DNA of 64,000 nucleotides from Paraburkholderia phenazinium. Its GTDB lineage: Bacteria > Pseudomonadota > Gammaproteobacteria > Burkholderiales > Burkholderiaceae. Under the pieces are notes generated by a model. The model ran no database searches. It worked only from the letters and a program-made list of their open reading frames with translations, and was not told the DNA's origin. The stretch lies in the NCBI RefSeq assembly GCF_900141745.1, contig NZ_FSRM01000001.1, positions 3,782,001-3,846,000 on the forward strand. Reading direction: 5' to 3'. Each line of letters begins with the position of its first letter. The first letter of the stretch is position 1. The position numbers and the translations under genes were made by a program. Shown here piece by piece: positions 10,344 to 20,189 of this stretch.

Positions 10344-10372
10344 ATTGTAGCACAGCCTGTACAGGCCGCCAG
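10344..10372 (-). promoter_or_regulatory. Predicted extended -10 promoter for rpsO
   Basis: TGC-TACAAT (-10 at 10344-10349 with an upstream TG) follows a weak -35 CTGGCG 17 bp away. It lies 74 bp upstream of the rpsO start. Confidence 0.5.
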
Positions 10373-10485
10373 CCCGGTCTTATGGGCGAAATTCTGGCCG
10401 CGAGCTTGCCGGATCCGGGCCTGATCCAGGCCAGCGGCGGGTCGGTTGCGCGGGTGTCAGTTCAGACACGCGCTCAACGGCCTAC

Positions 10486-11793
10486 CTATGGCCGCGTCAT
10501 CCGGCAGGAGGTCGGTGGGACGGTGCGCTCGGGCGGCAGCGCCAGCACCGTGCGAAAGCCATAACCCGAACCCTCGTTGTCAAAGCGCACACCGGGCGTG
10601 CCGGCCTTGTCCATTTCCATCACGTAAAGGGGCTGGATCATTTGATGATCGTCGGCGCGCATCCACGACGGGTGGAAGCCGTTATCGAACTTCATCCCCT
10701 CCAGAGCCTTCGCGACCTTCTCAGGCTGTGCGCTGCCGGCTTTATTCATTGCCGCGGCGAGGATTTCGACCAGCAGTTCCATGCGTAACACCGGGTAGTC
10801 GTCCTGCGCGGCCGGGTAGCGGGCGCGGAAGGCCTTGTACCAGGCATCTGAGGCGTCACCGCCCGCGTTCGGGTGCCAGTCGGCCACCGCGATCACGCGC
10901 TTGACGCCAGCGTCGCCGAGCGCGGCCGGCGCACCGAGGCTGTTGCCGTAGAAGGTATAGAACTTGGTATCGAGACCCTGCTCGCGGGCCGCTTTGACGA
11001 GCAGCGTCAGATCGTTGCCCCAGTTCCCCGTCACAACCGCATCGGCCCCGCTGGCGCGGATCTTGGAGATATACGGCGCGAAATCCTTCACGCGGCCAAT
11101 CGGGTGGAATTCGTCGCCGACAATCGCAATATCCGGGCGTCTCGCCGCCAGCGATGAACGGGCGAGCGCGCTGACATCGTGCCCAAAACTGTAGTCCTGG
11201 TTCAGCAGGTAGACCTTCTTGACCGACGGGTCGCGCTGAATCACATCGGCGAGCGCATCCATGCGCATACCCGCGTGCGCGTCGAAACGGAAGTGCCAGA
11301 AACTGCAAGCCGCGTTGGTTAGCGCGGGATCGTCGGCGGAGTAGTTGAGAAACAGCTCACGGTTGCCGGGCTCGCGGCTGTTCTGCTTGTCGATCGCGCC
11401 GATCAGCGCCGCCGCCACCGCCGAACTGTTGCCCTGCAGAATATAGCCGATATGGCGGTCCGCGGCCGCGCGAAGCTGCAGCAGCGCCTCCTCGGGACTG
11501 CCCTTGCTGTCCAGCACGACGAGTTCGAGCGGATGCGCGCCGTCGGCCAGTTTGACGCCGCCATGCGCATTAACCGTTTCGACGCCGAAGCGCAGATTGT
11601 GCTCGACCGCGGCCCCGGCGTTCGCGAACGGACCGGACATCCCTTCGATCAGCGCGAGCTGGATCGGCGTGCCGCCCGGCGCCGGGCTCGACTGTGCTCC
11701 TGGCGCATTGGCAACCTGCACGGCCGCCTGCGCCGCTGTCATCACTACCGCCGCCAGCGCCGCCGCTGCGACGCGCCCCCACTTCGCCGTCAT
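10486..11793 (-). CDS. Periplasmic substrate-binding protein, branched-chain amino acid ABC type (orphan)
   Basis: This 435-aa protein belongs to the Leu/Ile/Val-binding (Peripla_BP_6) family. An N-terminal signal peptide (GRVAAAALAAVVMTAAQA) directs it to the periplasm. The mature part begins with IQLALIEGMSGPFANAGAAVEHNLRFGVE and shows the two-lobed fold's typical motifs (VVLDSKGSPEEAL, VYLLNQDYSFGHDV, GADAVVTGNWGNDL). I use ATG 11793, with AGAGGAG upstream, because the longer frame lacks a signal sequence. No permease or ATPase gene is adjacent, so its transporter is elsewhere or it serves another sensor. The ligand is unknown. Confidence 0.85.
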   Translation of the reverse strand: MTAKWGRVAAAALAAVVMTAAQAAVQVANAPGAQSSPAPGGTPIQLALIEGMSGPFANAGAAVEHNLRFGVETVNAHGGVKLADGAHPLELVVLDSKGSPEEALLQLRAAADRHIGYILQGNSSAVAAALIGAIDKQNSREPGNRELFLNYSADDPALTNAACSFWHFRFDAHAGMRMDALADVIQRDPSVKKVYLLNQDYSFGHDVSALARSSLAARRPDIAIVGDEFHPIGRVKDFAPYISKIRASGADAVVTGNWGNDLTLLVKAAREQGLDTKFYTFYGNSLGAPAALGDAGVKRVIAVADWHPNAGGDASDAWYKAFRARYPAAQDDYPVLRMELLVEILAAAMNKAGSAQPEKVAKALEGMKFDNGFHPSWMRADDHQMIQPLYVMEMDKAGTPGVRFDNEGSGYGFRTVLALPPERTVPPTSCRMTRP

Positions 11794-11874
11794 GCGCAGC
11801 GCTCCTCTGAATCGTCCGAAGCGCGGATCATAGGGCGCACGGCGTGGAATAAGCAAGTGCGGCCGCTCGTTAAC

Positions 11875-11898
11875 GGGATAACTGCAGGGATAACTGCA
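11875..11898. repeat. Two perfect tandem copies of a 12-mer
   Basis: GGGATAACTGCA occurs twice head to tail in the divergent gap between the binding-protein gene and the lipoprotein gene. The junction makes CTGCAG palindromes. It could be a regulatory site or a slippage product. Confidence 0.8.
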
Positions 11899-11997
11899 GT
11901 GCGGCTTCACCGCCTTGATACGTCGAGGAACTGCGGGCGTGTCAAAATATTGCGTATCGAGAATAAAAACCGCCATCCAATGCTATCGGAGGAATTC

Positions 11998-12558
11998 ATG
12001 CTTACCCGCCTCACATCCGCGTTCGCCTCGACCATCGGGTCGGCACGGCAGCGGCACGGGCATCTGCGGCGCGCGGCGCTCGCCAGCCTCGGCGCGCTGC
12101 TGCTCGCGGGCTGCGTGCAGCCGTGGCAGCAATTCCAGCAGGGAGCGGACGAATCCACCATCGTCGCCAAGCTCGGCCCACCGCGCGAAGTCTACGATCT
12201 GCCCAACGGCGGCAAACGTCTGATGTGGCCCACCCAGCCGATGGGTGAAACCACCACCGCCGCGGATATCGACGGCTCCGGCAAGATCGTCAGCGTGCGC
12301 CAGGTCCTGCAGCCCAACGAGTTCTACAAGGCCGACATCGGCAAGTGGACCAAGAGCGACGTGCTGGTGAATTTCGGTCGTCCGGAAGAAACGTCGTACT
12401 ACCCGTTGATGAAACGCGAGGTCTGGACCTATCGCTACCTGGAAGACAACGTCTGGTACATGATGTACAGCTTCTATTTCGACGATCAGGGCATCTTGAG
12501 GACCACGCAGAAATCGCCTGATCCGCTGCACGATCCGGATCGCCGCAGTTTCTTCTGA
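11998..12558 (+). CDS. BamE/OmlA-like outer-membrane lipoprotein
   Basis: A 186-aa lipoprotein: a basic N-terminus and hydrophobic stretch end in the lipobox LLAGC with Cys39 as the likely acylation site. The mature part holds two similar segments, STIVAKLGPPREVYDLPNGG and KSDVLVNFGRPEETSYYP, each followed by an aromatic strand. This resembles a duplicated SmpA/OmlA (BamE-like) fold. ATG 11998 is supported by GGAGGAATTC. An in-frame ATG 18 bp upstream lacks such a site. A strong terminator follows. A role in envelope assembly is inferred from the fold only. Confidence 0.85.
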   Translation: MLTRLTSAFASTIGSARQRHGHLRRAALASLGALLLAGCVQPWQQFQQGADESTIVAKLGPPREVYDLPNGGKRLMWPTQPMGETTTAADIDGSGKIVSVRQVLQPNEFYKADIGKWTKSDVLVNFGRPEETSYYPLMKREVWTYRYLEDNVWYMMYSFYFDDQGILRTTQKSPDPLHDPDRRSFF

Positions 12559-12613
12559 GCACGTGGCTCACGCACAGAAGCCTAAAGCCTGAACCACAAG
12601 CCAGATGCAACAA

Positions 12614-12646
12614 GGCCCTCGCCATTGTGCGGCGAGGGCCTTTTTT
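12614..12646 (+). terminator. Intrinsic terminator after the lipoprotein gene
   Basis: GGCCCTCGCC and GGCGAGGGCC make a perfect 10-bp stem with a 7-nt loop followed by TTTTTT. On the other strand the stem is followed by TTGTTG, so it may also stop leuA transcription weakly. It is the only structure between the two convergent genes. Confidence 0.93.
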
Positions 12647-12677
12647 GTGAGCCGTGGTGCGGGTCGCGCCGCCGGCC

Positions 12678-14231
12678 TTACACGCCTTCCGAACGCTGCG
12701 GATTGAGCTTGTCGACGTTCGAATACAGTTTGTTGAGCGCCGAGATATAGGCTTTCGCAGATGCCGCGACGATATCCGGATCGGTGCCCACGCCGTTCAC
12801 GATGCGTCCGCTCTTCGACAGTCGCACGGTCACTTCGCCTTGCGCCTGGGTACCGGTCGTAATCGCGTTCACCGAATACAGCAATAGCTCGGAGCCGCTG
12901 CCGACTTCCGTTTCGATCGCGTTGAGCGTGGCGTCCACGGGGCCGTTGCCGCGCGCTTCGCCGGTCACTTCCTTGCCTTCGACAGTGAACACGATACGCG
13001 CATGCGGCTGCTCGCCCGTTTCCGAATGCTGCGACAGCGACAGGAACTGGTAGTGCTCTTTCTGCTGCGCCTCGGCCGATTCTTCGGTGACGATCGAGAT
13101 AATGTCTTCGTCGAAAATCTCCGACTTGCGATCGGCGAGTTCCTTGAAACGCGCGAATGCCGTATTCAACTCGCCTTCGCTCTCCAGCGAAACGCCCAGT
13201 TCCTGCAGACGCTGCTTGAACGCATTGCGGCCCGAGAGCTTGCCGAGCACGATCTTGTTCGCGCTCCAGCCCACATCTTCGGCACGCATGATTTCGTAGG
13301 TGTCGCGCGCCTTCAGCACGCCGTCCTGGTGGATGCCCGACGCGTGCGCAAATGCATTCGCACCAACCACAGCCTTGTTCGGCTGCACCACGAAACCGGT
13401 AATCTGCGACACCAGCTTCGAGGCCGGCACGATCTGCGTCGTGTCGATGCCGAGTTCGAGGCCGAAATAATCCTTGCGGGTCTTCACGGCCATCACGATT
13501 TCTTCGAGCGAGGTGTTGCCCGCGCGCTCGCCGAGACCGTTGATCGTGCATTCCACCTGACGCGCGCCGCCAATCTGAACACCCGCCAGCGAATTCGCCA
13601 CGGCCATGCCGAGGTCGTTATGACAATGCACGGAGAACACCGCCTTGTCCGAATTCGGAATCCGTTCGCGCAGCGTCTTGACGAGCTGGCCGTACAGTTC
13701 CGGCACGCCGTAACCCACCGTATCCGCGATATTGATCGTGGTGGCGCCTTCTGCAATCACTGCTTCCAGCACCCGGCACAGGAAATCCATGTCCGAGCGG
13801 CTGCCGTCTTCCGGCGAGAATTCCACGTCATTGGTGAACTTGCGCGCAAAACGCACCGCCAGCTTTGCCTGCTCGAACACCTGGTCAGGCGTCATGCGCA
13901 GCTTCTTTTCCATATGCAGCGGCGACGTTGCAATGAACGTGTGGATGCGGAAGTGATCGGCGGGTTTCAGCGCATCGGCAGCGCGCTGAATATCCTTGTC
14001 GTTGGCGCGGGCGAGCGAGCAGACCGTGCTGTCCTTGATCATCGAAGCGATCGTCTGGATCGCATCGAAGTCGCCGTTCGAGCTGGCCGCAAAGCCGGCT
14101 TCGATGACGTCCACCTTCATGCGCTCCAACTGCTTGGCGATGCGGATTTTTTCTTCCTTCGTCATCGACGCACCGGGCGATTGCTCGCCATCGCGCAACG
14201 TCGTGTCGAAAATGATCAGTTTGTCTGCCAT
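12678..14231 (-). CDS. leuA: 2-isopropylmalate synthase
   Basis: LeuA condenses acetyl-CoA with 2-oxoisovalerate, the first committed step of leucine synthesis. The 517-aa protein has the catalytic TIM barrel with the signature [13 protein letters not shown] near residues 8-20 and the metal-binding HCHNDLG motif. The C-terminal LeuA regulatory domain (from about residue 395) gives leucine feedback inhibition. AGGAG lies 7 nt before the ATG. Upstream are an attenuator-like leader and a strong promoter. It is the last gene of the ilvIHC-psd-pssA-leuA set, probably with its own transcript. Confidence 0.97.
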   Translation of the reverse strand: MADKLIIFDTTLRDGEQSPGASMTKEEKIRIAKQLERMKVDVIEAGFAASSNGDFDAIQTIASMIKDSTVCSLARANDKDIQRAADALKPADHFRIHTFIATSPLHMEKKLRMTPDQVFEQAKLAVRFARKFTNDVEFSPEDGSRSDMDFLCRVLEAVIAEGATTINIADTVGYGVPELYGQLVKTLRERIPNSDKAVFSVHCHNDLGMAVANSLAGVQIGGARQVECTINGLGERAGNTSLEEIVMAVKTRKDYFGLELGIDTTQIVPASKLVSQITGFVVQPNKAVVGANAFAHASGIHQDGVLKARDTYEIMRAEDVGWSANKIVLGKLSGRNAFKQRLQELGVSLESEGELNTAFARFKELADRKSEIFDEDIISIVTEESAEAQQKEHYQFLSLSQHSETGEQPHARIVFTVEGKEVTGEARGNGPVDATLNAIETEVGSGSELLLYSVNAITTGTQAQGEVTVRLSKSGRIVNGVGTDPDIVAASAKAYISALNKLYSNVDKLNPQRSEGV

Positions 14232-14287
14232 CTCGGGTCTCCTGGGAGGATTCGGTCAAATAGGGAGTCGGAAAACGAAATTCGGGT

Positions 14288-14315
14288 GTTTGCGCCACCG
14301 CAGGCGACGCCAAAC
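14288..14315 (-). terminator. Attenuator-type hairpin between leader peptide and leuA
   Basis: GTTTG plus CGTCGCC pair with GGTGGCG plus CAAAC around a TGC loop, with one bulged G: a stem of about 12 bp. The downstream strand is ATTTCGTTTTCC, so the T-run is interrupted and begins about 8 nt past the stem. It lies 31 nt after the leader stop codon and 57 nt before leuA. Confidence 0.55.
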
Positions 14316-14346
14316 AACGAACGAGGCAGACGGAGGGCGAAAACGA

Positions 14347-14430
14347 TCAGCGCGGTAGACGCGCTAGCGCTAGCACGCATAGAAGCGCACCGGCTTGAAG
14401 AGACTGGAAGGAGAACTGTGGGGTAACCAT
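14347..14430 (-). CDS. Putative leuA leader peptide (27 aa, leucine/CTA-rich)
   Basis: A 27-codon frame on the leuA transcript has six Leu codons. Four of them are CTA, a rare codon in this GC-rich genome, clustered at codons 17, 20, 22 and 25 (LLCVLALARL) just before the stop. This is the hallmark of a leucine attenuator leader in which ribosomes stall when Leu-tRNA is short. The predicted transcription start falls on or beside its ATG, so it would be translated from a leaderless or near-leaderless message. A hairpin follows. Expression has not been shown. Confidence 0.65.
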   Translation of the reverse strand: MVTPQFSFQSLQAGALLCVLALARLPR

Positions 14431-14436
14431 CCGTAG

Positions 14437-14465
14437 ACTATAGCGGCATTCGGAAAATCGTGCAA
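14437..14465 (-). promoter_or_regulatory. Strong sigma-70 promoter of leuA
   Basis: TTGCAC (-35, 14460-14465) and TATAGT (-10, 14437-14442) with a 17-bp spacer on the minus strand. The first transcribed base should lie near 14430, the ATG of the leader peptide. Confidence 0.8.
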
Positions 14466-14665
14466 TTGGCTCGGAACCTGATGCTGCGGCGGCGTCCGCG
14501 CCTGGCGGGGCGTCTGCCGCACAGCGTGTCCGCCAAAGAAAAACGGCAGCCGGAAGGCCACCGTTTCGATCGTAACAGGACGCAGAAAGCACCGCGCTGA
14601 ACCGGGCGCAGGCTTGCAACCAAGCCGCGCTCACTTGGCACGTCAGCGCAAGTGTCGGAGTTCTG

Positions 14666-15535
14666 TCAGCGCTCGCGCTGCACCGAGCGAGCCGGATTGG
14701 CCCTGCCCCGCAACGCCTGGTAGCCCCAGAACACATAACCCGACAGGCCATACAGCACAAACAGTCCAAACAGCATCAGCGGCGGGTCGGACGACACCAG
14801 CACGAAGGCCATCACCACCAGCAGGATCACGCCGAACGGCACACGGTGCCTCACGTCGAGCGCCTTGCCGCTGTAGAACGGCGCGTTCGACACCATCGTC
14901 ACGCCGGCATAGATGGTTAGCACGAAGGCGACCCACGGCAGCCAGACCAGCTTGACGGGCACGCGGTTATCGGTGGCGAGCCACACGAAACCCGCGATCA
15001 GCGCCGCCGCTGCTGGGCTCGGCATGCCCTGGAAGAAGCGTTTGTCGACCACGCCGATGTTGGTGTTGAACCGCGCCAGACGCAGCGCTGCGCCCGAGCA
15101 GTAGACGAACGCCGCGAGCCAACCCCAGCGCCCCAGGTCCTTCAGCACCCATTCGTACATGACGAGCGCCGGCGCGACGCCGAACGACACCATGTCCGAG
15201 AGGCTATCGAACTGTTCGCCGAAGGCGCTTTGCGTATGCGTCATCCGTGCGACGCGGCCGTCCATGCCGTCGAGCACCATGGCGACGAAAATCGCAATCG
15301 CGGCGACTTCGAAGCGCACGTTCATGGCCTGCACGACTGCGAAGAAGCCGCAGAACAGCGCCGCGGTGGTGAACGCATTAGGCAGCAGGTAAATGCCGCG
15401 CTTTCTCAGAAACTGCTGGCGCGCTGCGCGGCGGCTGTCGATCGGCACTGCGTCCTGCACCATCGGCTTGTTACGGCGGAACGGCCGCGGCTGCGGTGCA
15501 GCCGTGTTACGGGGACGACGCTTGAATGCGGCCAT
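14666..15535 (-). CDS. pssA: CDP-diacylglycerol--serine O-phosphatidyltransferase
   Basis: PssA makes phosphatidylserine from CDP-diacylglycerol and serine at the inner membrane. The CDP-alcohol phosphotransferase motif is complete: Asp92-Gly93, Ala96-Arg97, Gly106, Asp110, Asp114 (DGRVAR then GEQFDSLSD). Several transmembrane helices follow to the C-terminus, as in the integral (type II) enzyme. The basic 45-residue N-terminus is cytoplasmic. GGGAGG lies 8 nt before ATG 15535. It directly follows psd (24-bp gap), which uses its product. Confidence 0.95.
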   Translation of the reverse strand: MAAFKRRPRNTAAPQPRPFRRNKPMVQDAVPIDSRRAARQQFLRKRGIYLLPNAFTTAALFCGFFAVVQAMNVRFEVAAIAIFVAMVLDGMDGRVARMTHTQSAFGEQFDSLSDMVSFGVAPALVMYEWVLKDLGRWGWLAAFVYCSGAALRLARFNTNIGVVDKRFFQGMPSPAAAALIAGFVWLATDNRVPVKLVWLPWVAFVLTIYAGVTMVSNAPFYSGKALDVRHRVPFGVILLVVMAFVLVSSDPPLMLFGLFVLYGLSGYVFWGYQALRGRANPARSVQRER

Positions 15536-15559
15536 CGGAAAAACCTCCCTTGTGCCGCT

Positions 15560-16204
15560 TTATAGTTCGAGTTCGGCAAGAATGGTCGACGATGCCGAAA
15601 CCTTCTCGCCAATCGACACCCGCGGACGGCTGCCCACCGGCAGATACACGTCGACACGCGAGCCGAAGCGGATAAACCCGTAACGTTGACCGCGCGTGAG
15701 CGGCTCGCCGGAGCGCACATAGCAAAGAATACGGCGAGCGATGAGACCCGCGATCTGCACCGAGGTCACGGTATGGCCGCTGGCCGTTTCGATTACCAGC
15801 GCGTTGCGTTCGTTTTCGGTCGAAGCCTTGTCCACCGCGGCATTCAGGTAGGCGCCCGGGAAATATTCGACCTTCGAAATCGCACCGTCCACCGGGGAGC
15901 GTTGCGAGTGCACATTGAACACGTTCATGAACACGCTGATTTTCAGCGCTTCACGGTTCGCATACGGATCGTGCGTCGTTTCGACTGCAACGATGCGTCC
16001 GTCAGCCGGGCACAGCACGGCATTGGGTTGCGTGGGGATAGGACGAGCCGGATCGCGGAAGAACTGCACGACGAAGATGAGCAGCAGCCAGAACAGCCAG
16101 GCAAAGCCGAATCCCGCGAAGGCTTGGATCAACAACGCAACGACGGCCGCGATGGCAATAAATGGCCAGCCTTCGCGCGCGATGATCGGATGAGGGTAAT
16201 TCAT
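15560..16204 (-). CDS. psd: Phosphatidylserine decarboxylase, short pyruvoyl type
   Basis: Psd converts phosphatidylserine to phosphatidylethanolamine. It is a 214-aa proenzyme that cleaves itself between Gly181 and Ser182 ([11 protein letters not shown]) to make the pyruvoyl group. Two N-terminal hydrophobic segments (residues 15-48) anchor it. The conserved [16 protein letters not shown] stretch is present around residues 92-107. The short form lacking the long N-terminal domain is usual in beta-proteobacteria. It lies between ilvC, after a terminator, and pssA. Confidence 0.95.
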   Translation of the reverse strand: MNYPHPIIAREGWPFIAIAAVVALLIQAFAGFGFAWLFWLLLIFVVQFFRDPARPIPTQPNAVLCPADGRIVAVETTHDPYANREALKISVFMNVFNVHSQRSPVDGAISKVEYFPGAYLNAAVDKASTENERNALVIETASGHTVTSVQIAGLIARRILCYVRSGEPLTRGQRYGFIRFGSRVDVYLPVGSRPRVSIGEKVSASSTILAELEL

Positions 16205-16242
16205 GGATTGGCTTCTGTATTTTTGTAAAACCGTAGGATAGC

Positions 16243-16281
16243 AAAAGCCGCCCAGGGTTCAGCACCCTTGGGCGGCTTTTT
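16243..16281 (-). terminator. Intrinsic terminator after ilvC
   Basis: AAAAGCCGCCC and GGGCGGCTTTT pair, continued by GGGT/ACCC after one extra T, with a TCAGC loop. The stem is long and nearly symmetric with T-tracts on both sides, so it can act in either direction. It separates ilvC from psd. Confidence 0.88.
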
Positions 16282-16335
16282 GCATGACCGGCGCCTTTCG
16301 TAAAAGCGCCGCGCCGGTCAGGAACGACAGCTAGC

Positions 16336-17463
<1,128 letters not shown>

Positions 17464-17955
17464 TCAAACCTTCAGAATGCGTTCGCCGCGACCGATCCCC
17501 GAGCTGCCCGTGCGGACCGTTTCGAGAATCGCGGTGGCGTCGAGCCCTTCAATGAAGGCATCGAGCTTGTTGCTCGCGCCCGTCAGTTCGATCGTATAGG
17601 TCTTTTCGGTGACGTCGATGATGCGGCCGCGGAAAATATCCGACATCCGTTTCATCTCTTCACGTTCCTTGCCGACCGCCCTTACCTTGATCAACATCAG
17701 CTCGCGCTCGATATGGGCGCCCTCGGTCAGGTCGACCACTTTCACCACCTCGATCAGGCGGTTCAAATGCTTCGTGATCTGTTCGATCACGTCATCCGAG
17801 CCAATGGAAACGATGGTCATGCGCGACAGCGAATGGTCTTCGGTCGGGGCCACCGTCAAGGTTTCAATGTTGTACCCGCGTGCGGAAAAGAGGCCGACCA
17901 CGCGCGAGAGCGCGCCCGGTTCGTTTTCCAGCAGGACGGAAATAATATGTCTCAT
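17464..17955 (-). CDS. ilvH: Acetolactate synthase small (regulatory) subunit
   Basis: IlvH binds valine through its N-terminal ACT domain (ENEPGALSRVVGLFSARGYNIE, residues 10-31) and stimulates and feedback-inhibits the large subunit. The C-terminal half holds the second small-subunit domain (ERELMLIKV through TGSSGIGRGE). At 163 aa it has the usual length. It lies 114 bp downstream of ilvI in the same operon. Confidence 0.97.
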   Translation of the reverse strand: MRHIISVLLENEPGALSRVVGLFSARGYNIETLTVAPTEDHSLSRMTIVSIGSDDVIEQITKHLNRLIEVVKVVDLTEGAHIERELMLIKVRAVGKEREEMKRMSDIFRGRIIDVTEKTYTIELTGASNKLDAFIEGLDATAILETVRTGSSGIGRGERILKV

Positions 17956-18069
17956 GATTTCGCTTCTTCCAGATGTTTTGTCGACGTATGCGAGCCGGTT
18001 CGCGCCGCTTCGTTCGCCCTCGCCTTTTGTGGAGGCGCGCAGAAAGAAGCCGGCGCTACAGAACCGTCG

Positions 18070-19836
18070 TTATAGATCTTCCGCCCCGAGCAGCATCTCA
18101 GTGATGCCCTTGCCGGCCTGAACCATCGGCCAGACGTTTTCGGTCGGATCGGTCTGGAAGTCGAGAAACACGGTGCGATCCTTCAGGCGCAGCGCTTCCT
18201 TCAGCGCTGGCTCGACATCCGCTGTCCTCTCAATCCGCATGCCGACATGGCCGTATGCTTCGGCGAGCTTCACGAAATCCGGCAGCGCATCCATGTACGA
18301 ATGCGAATAGCGCTTGCTGTATTCGATCTGCTGCCACTGGCGCACCATGCCCAGATAGCGGTTGTTCAGCGAAATGATCTTGATCGGCGTTTCGTACTGC
18401 TTGCAGGTCGAGAGTTCCTGGATGCACATCTGGATCGAGCCTTCGCCCGTGATACAGAGCACGTCGTCGTCCGGATGCGCCATCTTCACGCCCATCGCAG
18501 CCGGCAGGCCGAAGCCCATCGTGCCGAGACCACCGGAATTGATCCAGCGGCGCGGCTTGTTGAAGCGATAGAACTGTGCCGCCCACATCTGGTGCTGGCC
18601 GACGTCCGAACACACGAAGGCATTGCCGTCGGTGAGTTCATACGCCTTTTCCACCACGTACTGCGGCTTGATGATGTCGCTCTTGCGGTCGAACTTCAGA
18701 CAGTCTTTGGCGCGCCAGGCTTCGATGTCCTTCCACCAGGAGGCGAGCGCCGCGGTGTCCGGGCCATGCTCGGCCGTCTGCAACTGCTCGATCAGTTCCT
18801 TCAGCACTTCCTTGACGTCGCCCACGATCGGAATGTCGACCTTGACGCGCTTGGAGATGGAGGAAGGATCGATGTCGATATGGATGATCTTGCGCGGCAC
18901 CGACGAAAAATGCGCCGGGTCGCCGATCACACGGTCGTCGAAGCGCGCACCGATGGCGATCAGAACGTCGCAGTTCTGCATGGCCATGTTGGCTTCGTAG
19001 GTACCGTGCATGCCGAGCATACCGAGGAATTTCCTGTCGCTCGCGCGATAGCCGCCCAGACCCATCAACGTGTTGGTGACAGGGTAGCCGAGCAGATCGG
19101 CGAACTGGTTCAGCTCGCGCGACGCATCCGCCAGGATAATGCCGCCACCGGTGTAGATATACGGACGCTTCGCGCCGAGCAGCAAGGACACGGCCTTGCG
19201 GATCTGGCCCGAGTGACCCTTCGTCACCGGGTTATACGAGCGCAGCGACACGCTCTTCAGCGGTTCGTACTGGCAAGGCGCTTTCGACACGTCTTTCGGA
19301 ATGTCGATCAGCACCGGGCCAGGCCGGCCGGTACGGGCGATGTAGAACGCTTTCTTGACGACGGCGGCGAGATCGCGCACGTCCTTCACGAGGAAGTTGT
19401 GCTTCACGCACGGACGCGTGATGCCGACCGTATCGCACTCCTGGAACGCATCCTGGCCGATGGCGGCTGTAGGCACCTGGCCGCTGATCACCACCAGAGG
19501 AATCGAATCCATGTAGGCGGTCGCGATGCCGGTCACCGCATTGGTGACGCCGGGGCCGGAGGTCACGAGACACACGCCGACCTTGCCCGTGGAACGCGAA
19601 TACGCGTCTGCGGCATGGACAGCGGCTTGTTCGTGGCGCACGAGGATGTGCTGGAATTTGTCCTGCTTGTACAGCTCGTCGTAGATGTAGAGTACCGAGC
19701 CGCCAGGATAGCCCCAGACAAACTCGACGTCTTCGTCGGCCAATGCGCGCATGAGCACGGTGGCGCCAATCGAGGAGTCAGTTTCGCGATGGGGAGTCGT
19801 ATCCGACGTGGAGAATTCCGCGCTGGGCATATTCAT
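18070..19836 (-). CDS. ilvI: Acetolactate synthase large subunit, biosynthetic type
   Basis: IlvI is the thiamine-diphosphate enzyme that joins two pyruvates, or pyruvate and 2-oxobutyrate, in branched-chain amino acid synthesis. The catalytic Glu69 is in VRHEQAAVHAADAYSR. The FAD/central domain follows. The C-terminal ThDP motif is seen as CITGEGSIQM with LNNRYLGMVRQWQ. ATG 19836 (588 aa) has AGGTGA 6 nt upstream; the frame extends 37 codons further upstream without support. It heads ilvIHC, and the divergent gap of 353 bp separates it from the sigma factor gene. Confidence 0.96.
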   Translation of the reverse strand: MNMPSAEFSTSDTTPHRETDSSIGATVLMRALADEDVEFVWGYPGGSVLYIYDELYKQDKFQHILVRHEQAAVHAADAYSRSTGKVGVCLVTSGPGVTNAVTGIATAYMDSIPLVVISGQVPTAAIGQDAFQECDTVGITRPCVKHNFLVKDVRDLAAVVKKAFYIARTGRPGPVLIDIPKDVSKAPCQYEPLKSVSLRSYNPVTKGHSGQIRKAVSLLLGAKRPYIYTGGGIILADASRELNQFADLLGYPVTNTLMGLGGYRASDRKFLGMLGMHGTYEANMAMQNCDVLIAIGARFDDRVIGDPAHFSSVPRKIIHIDIDPSSISKRVKVDIPIVGDVKEVLKELIEQLQTAEHGPDTAALASWWKDIEAWRAKDCLKFDRKSDIIKPQYVVEKAYELTDGNAFVCSDVGQHQMWAAQFYRFNKPRRWINSGGLGTMGFGLPAAMGVKMAHPDDDVLCITGEGSIQMCIQELSTCKQYETPIKIISLNNRYLGMVRQWQQIEYSKRYSHSYMDALPDFVKLAEAYGHVGMRIERTADVEPALKEALRLKDRTVFLDFQTDPTENVWPMVQAGKGITEMLLGAEDL

Positions 19837-20189
19837 CACAATCACCTTTCGAATTTTCGGCAAAAAATTGATCGGGTGCTCTCTGCCGGGCTTGTGGCTC
19901 GGGTTCAAGCGGCGCGTCCACTTTGGCAGGTGAGCTTCTTGGGCCACACCTCAAATGAGACAAGTCACTTATGTTGCGAACCGTCGAAGATATCTGCTGA
20001 CGGCGAGATGGTCAAGAAAATATTTCCGCGCCATCCGTCCCAGGATGGTCAAAACAGGACAAAAGGCTGTCGCAGGCATCGATAGGGCTTCGTGTTTTTC
20101 CCCAGCGGGGCGAAAGTTTGTTAGCATCCGCCAGTTTTACGACAATTTCGATCGATTACGCGCACGCTCGCTGCGCCGACCCCCAACGG
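19837..20189. other. Divergent gap between ilvI and the sigma factor gene
   Basis: This 353-bp stretch must hold promoters for both genes. I find no convincing -35/-10 pair for either, and no leader with a branched-chain-codon run plus terminator ahead of ilvI. A small CCCC-AGC-GGGG hairpin at 20100-20110 has no T-tract. Confidence 0.5.

Noticed and set aside
19969..20034. Possible leader peptide (21 aa) upstream of ilvI on the minus strand
   Set aside because: It has three Leu and one Val but no Ile and no codon cluster, and I found no terminator hairpin with a T-run between it and ilvI.
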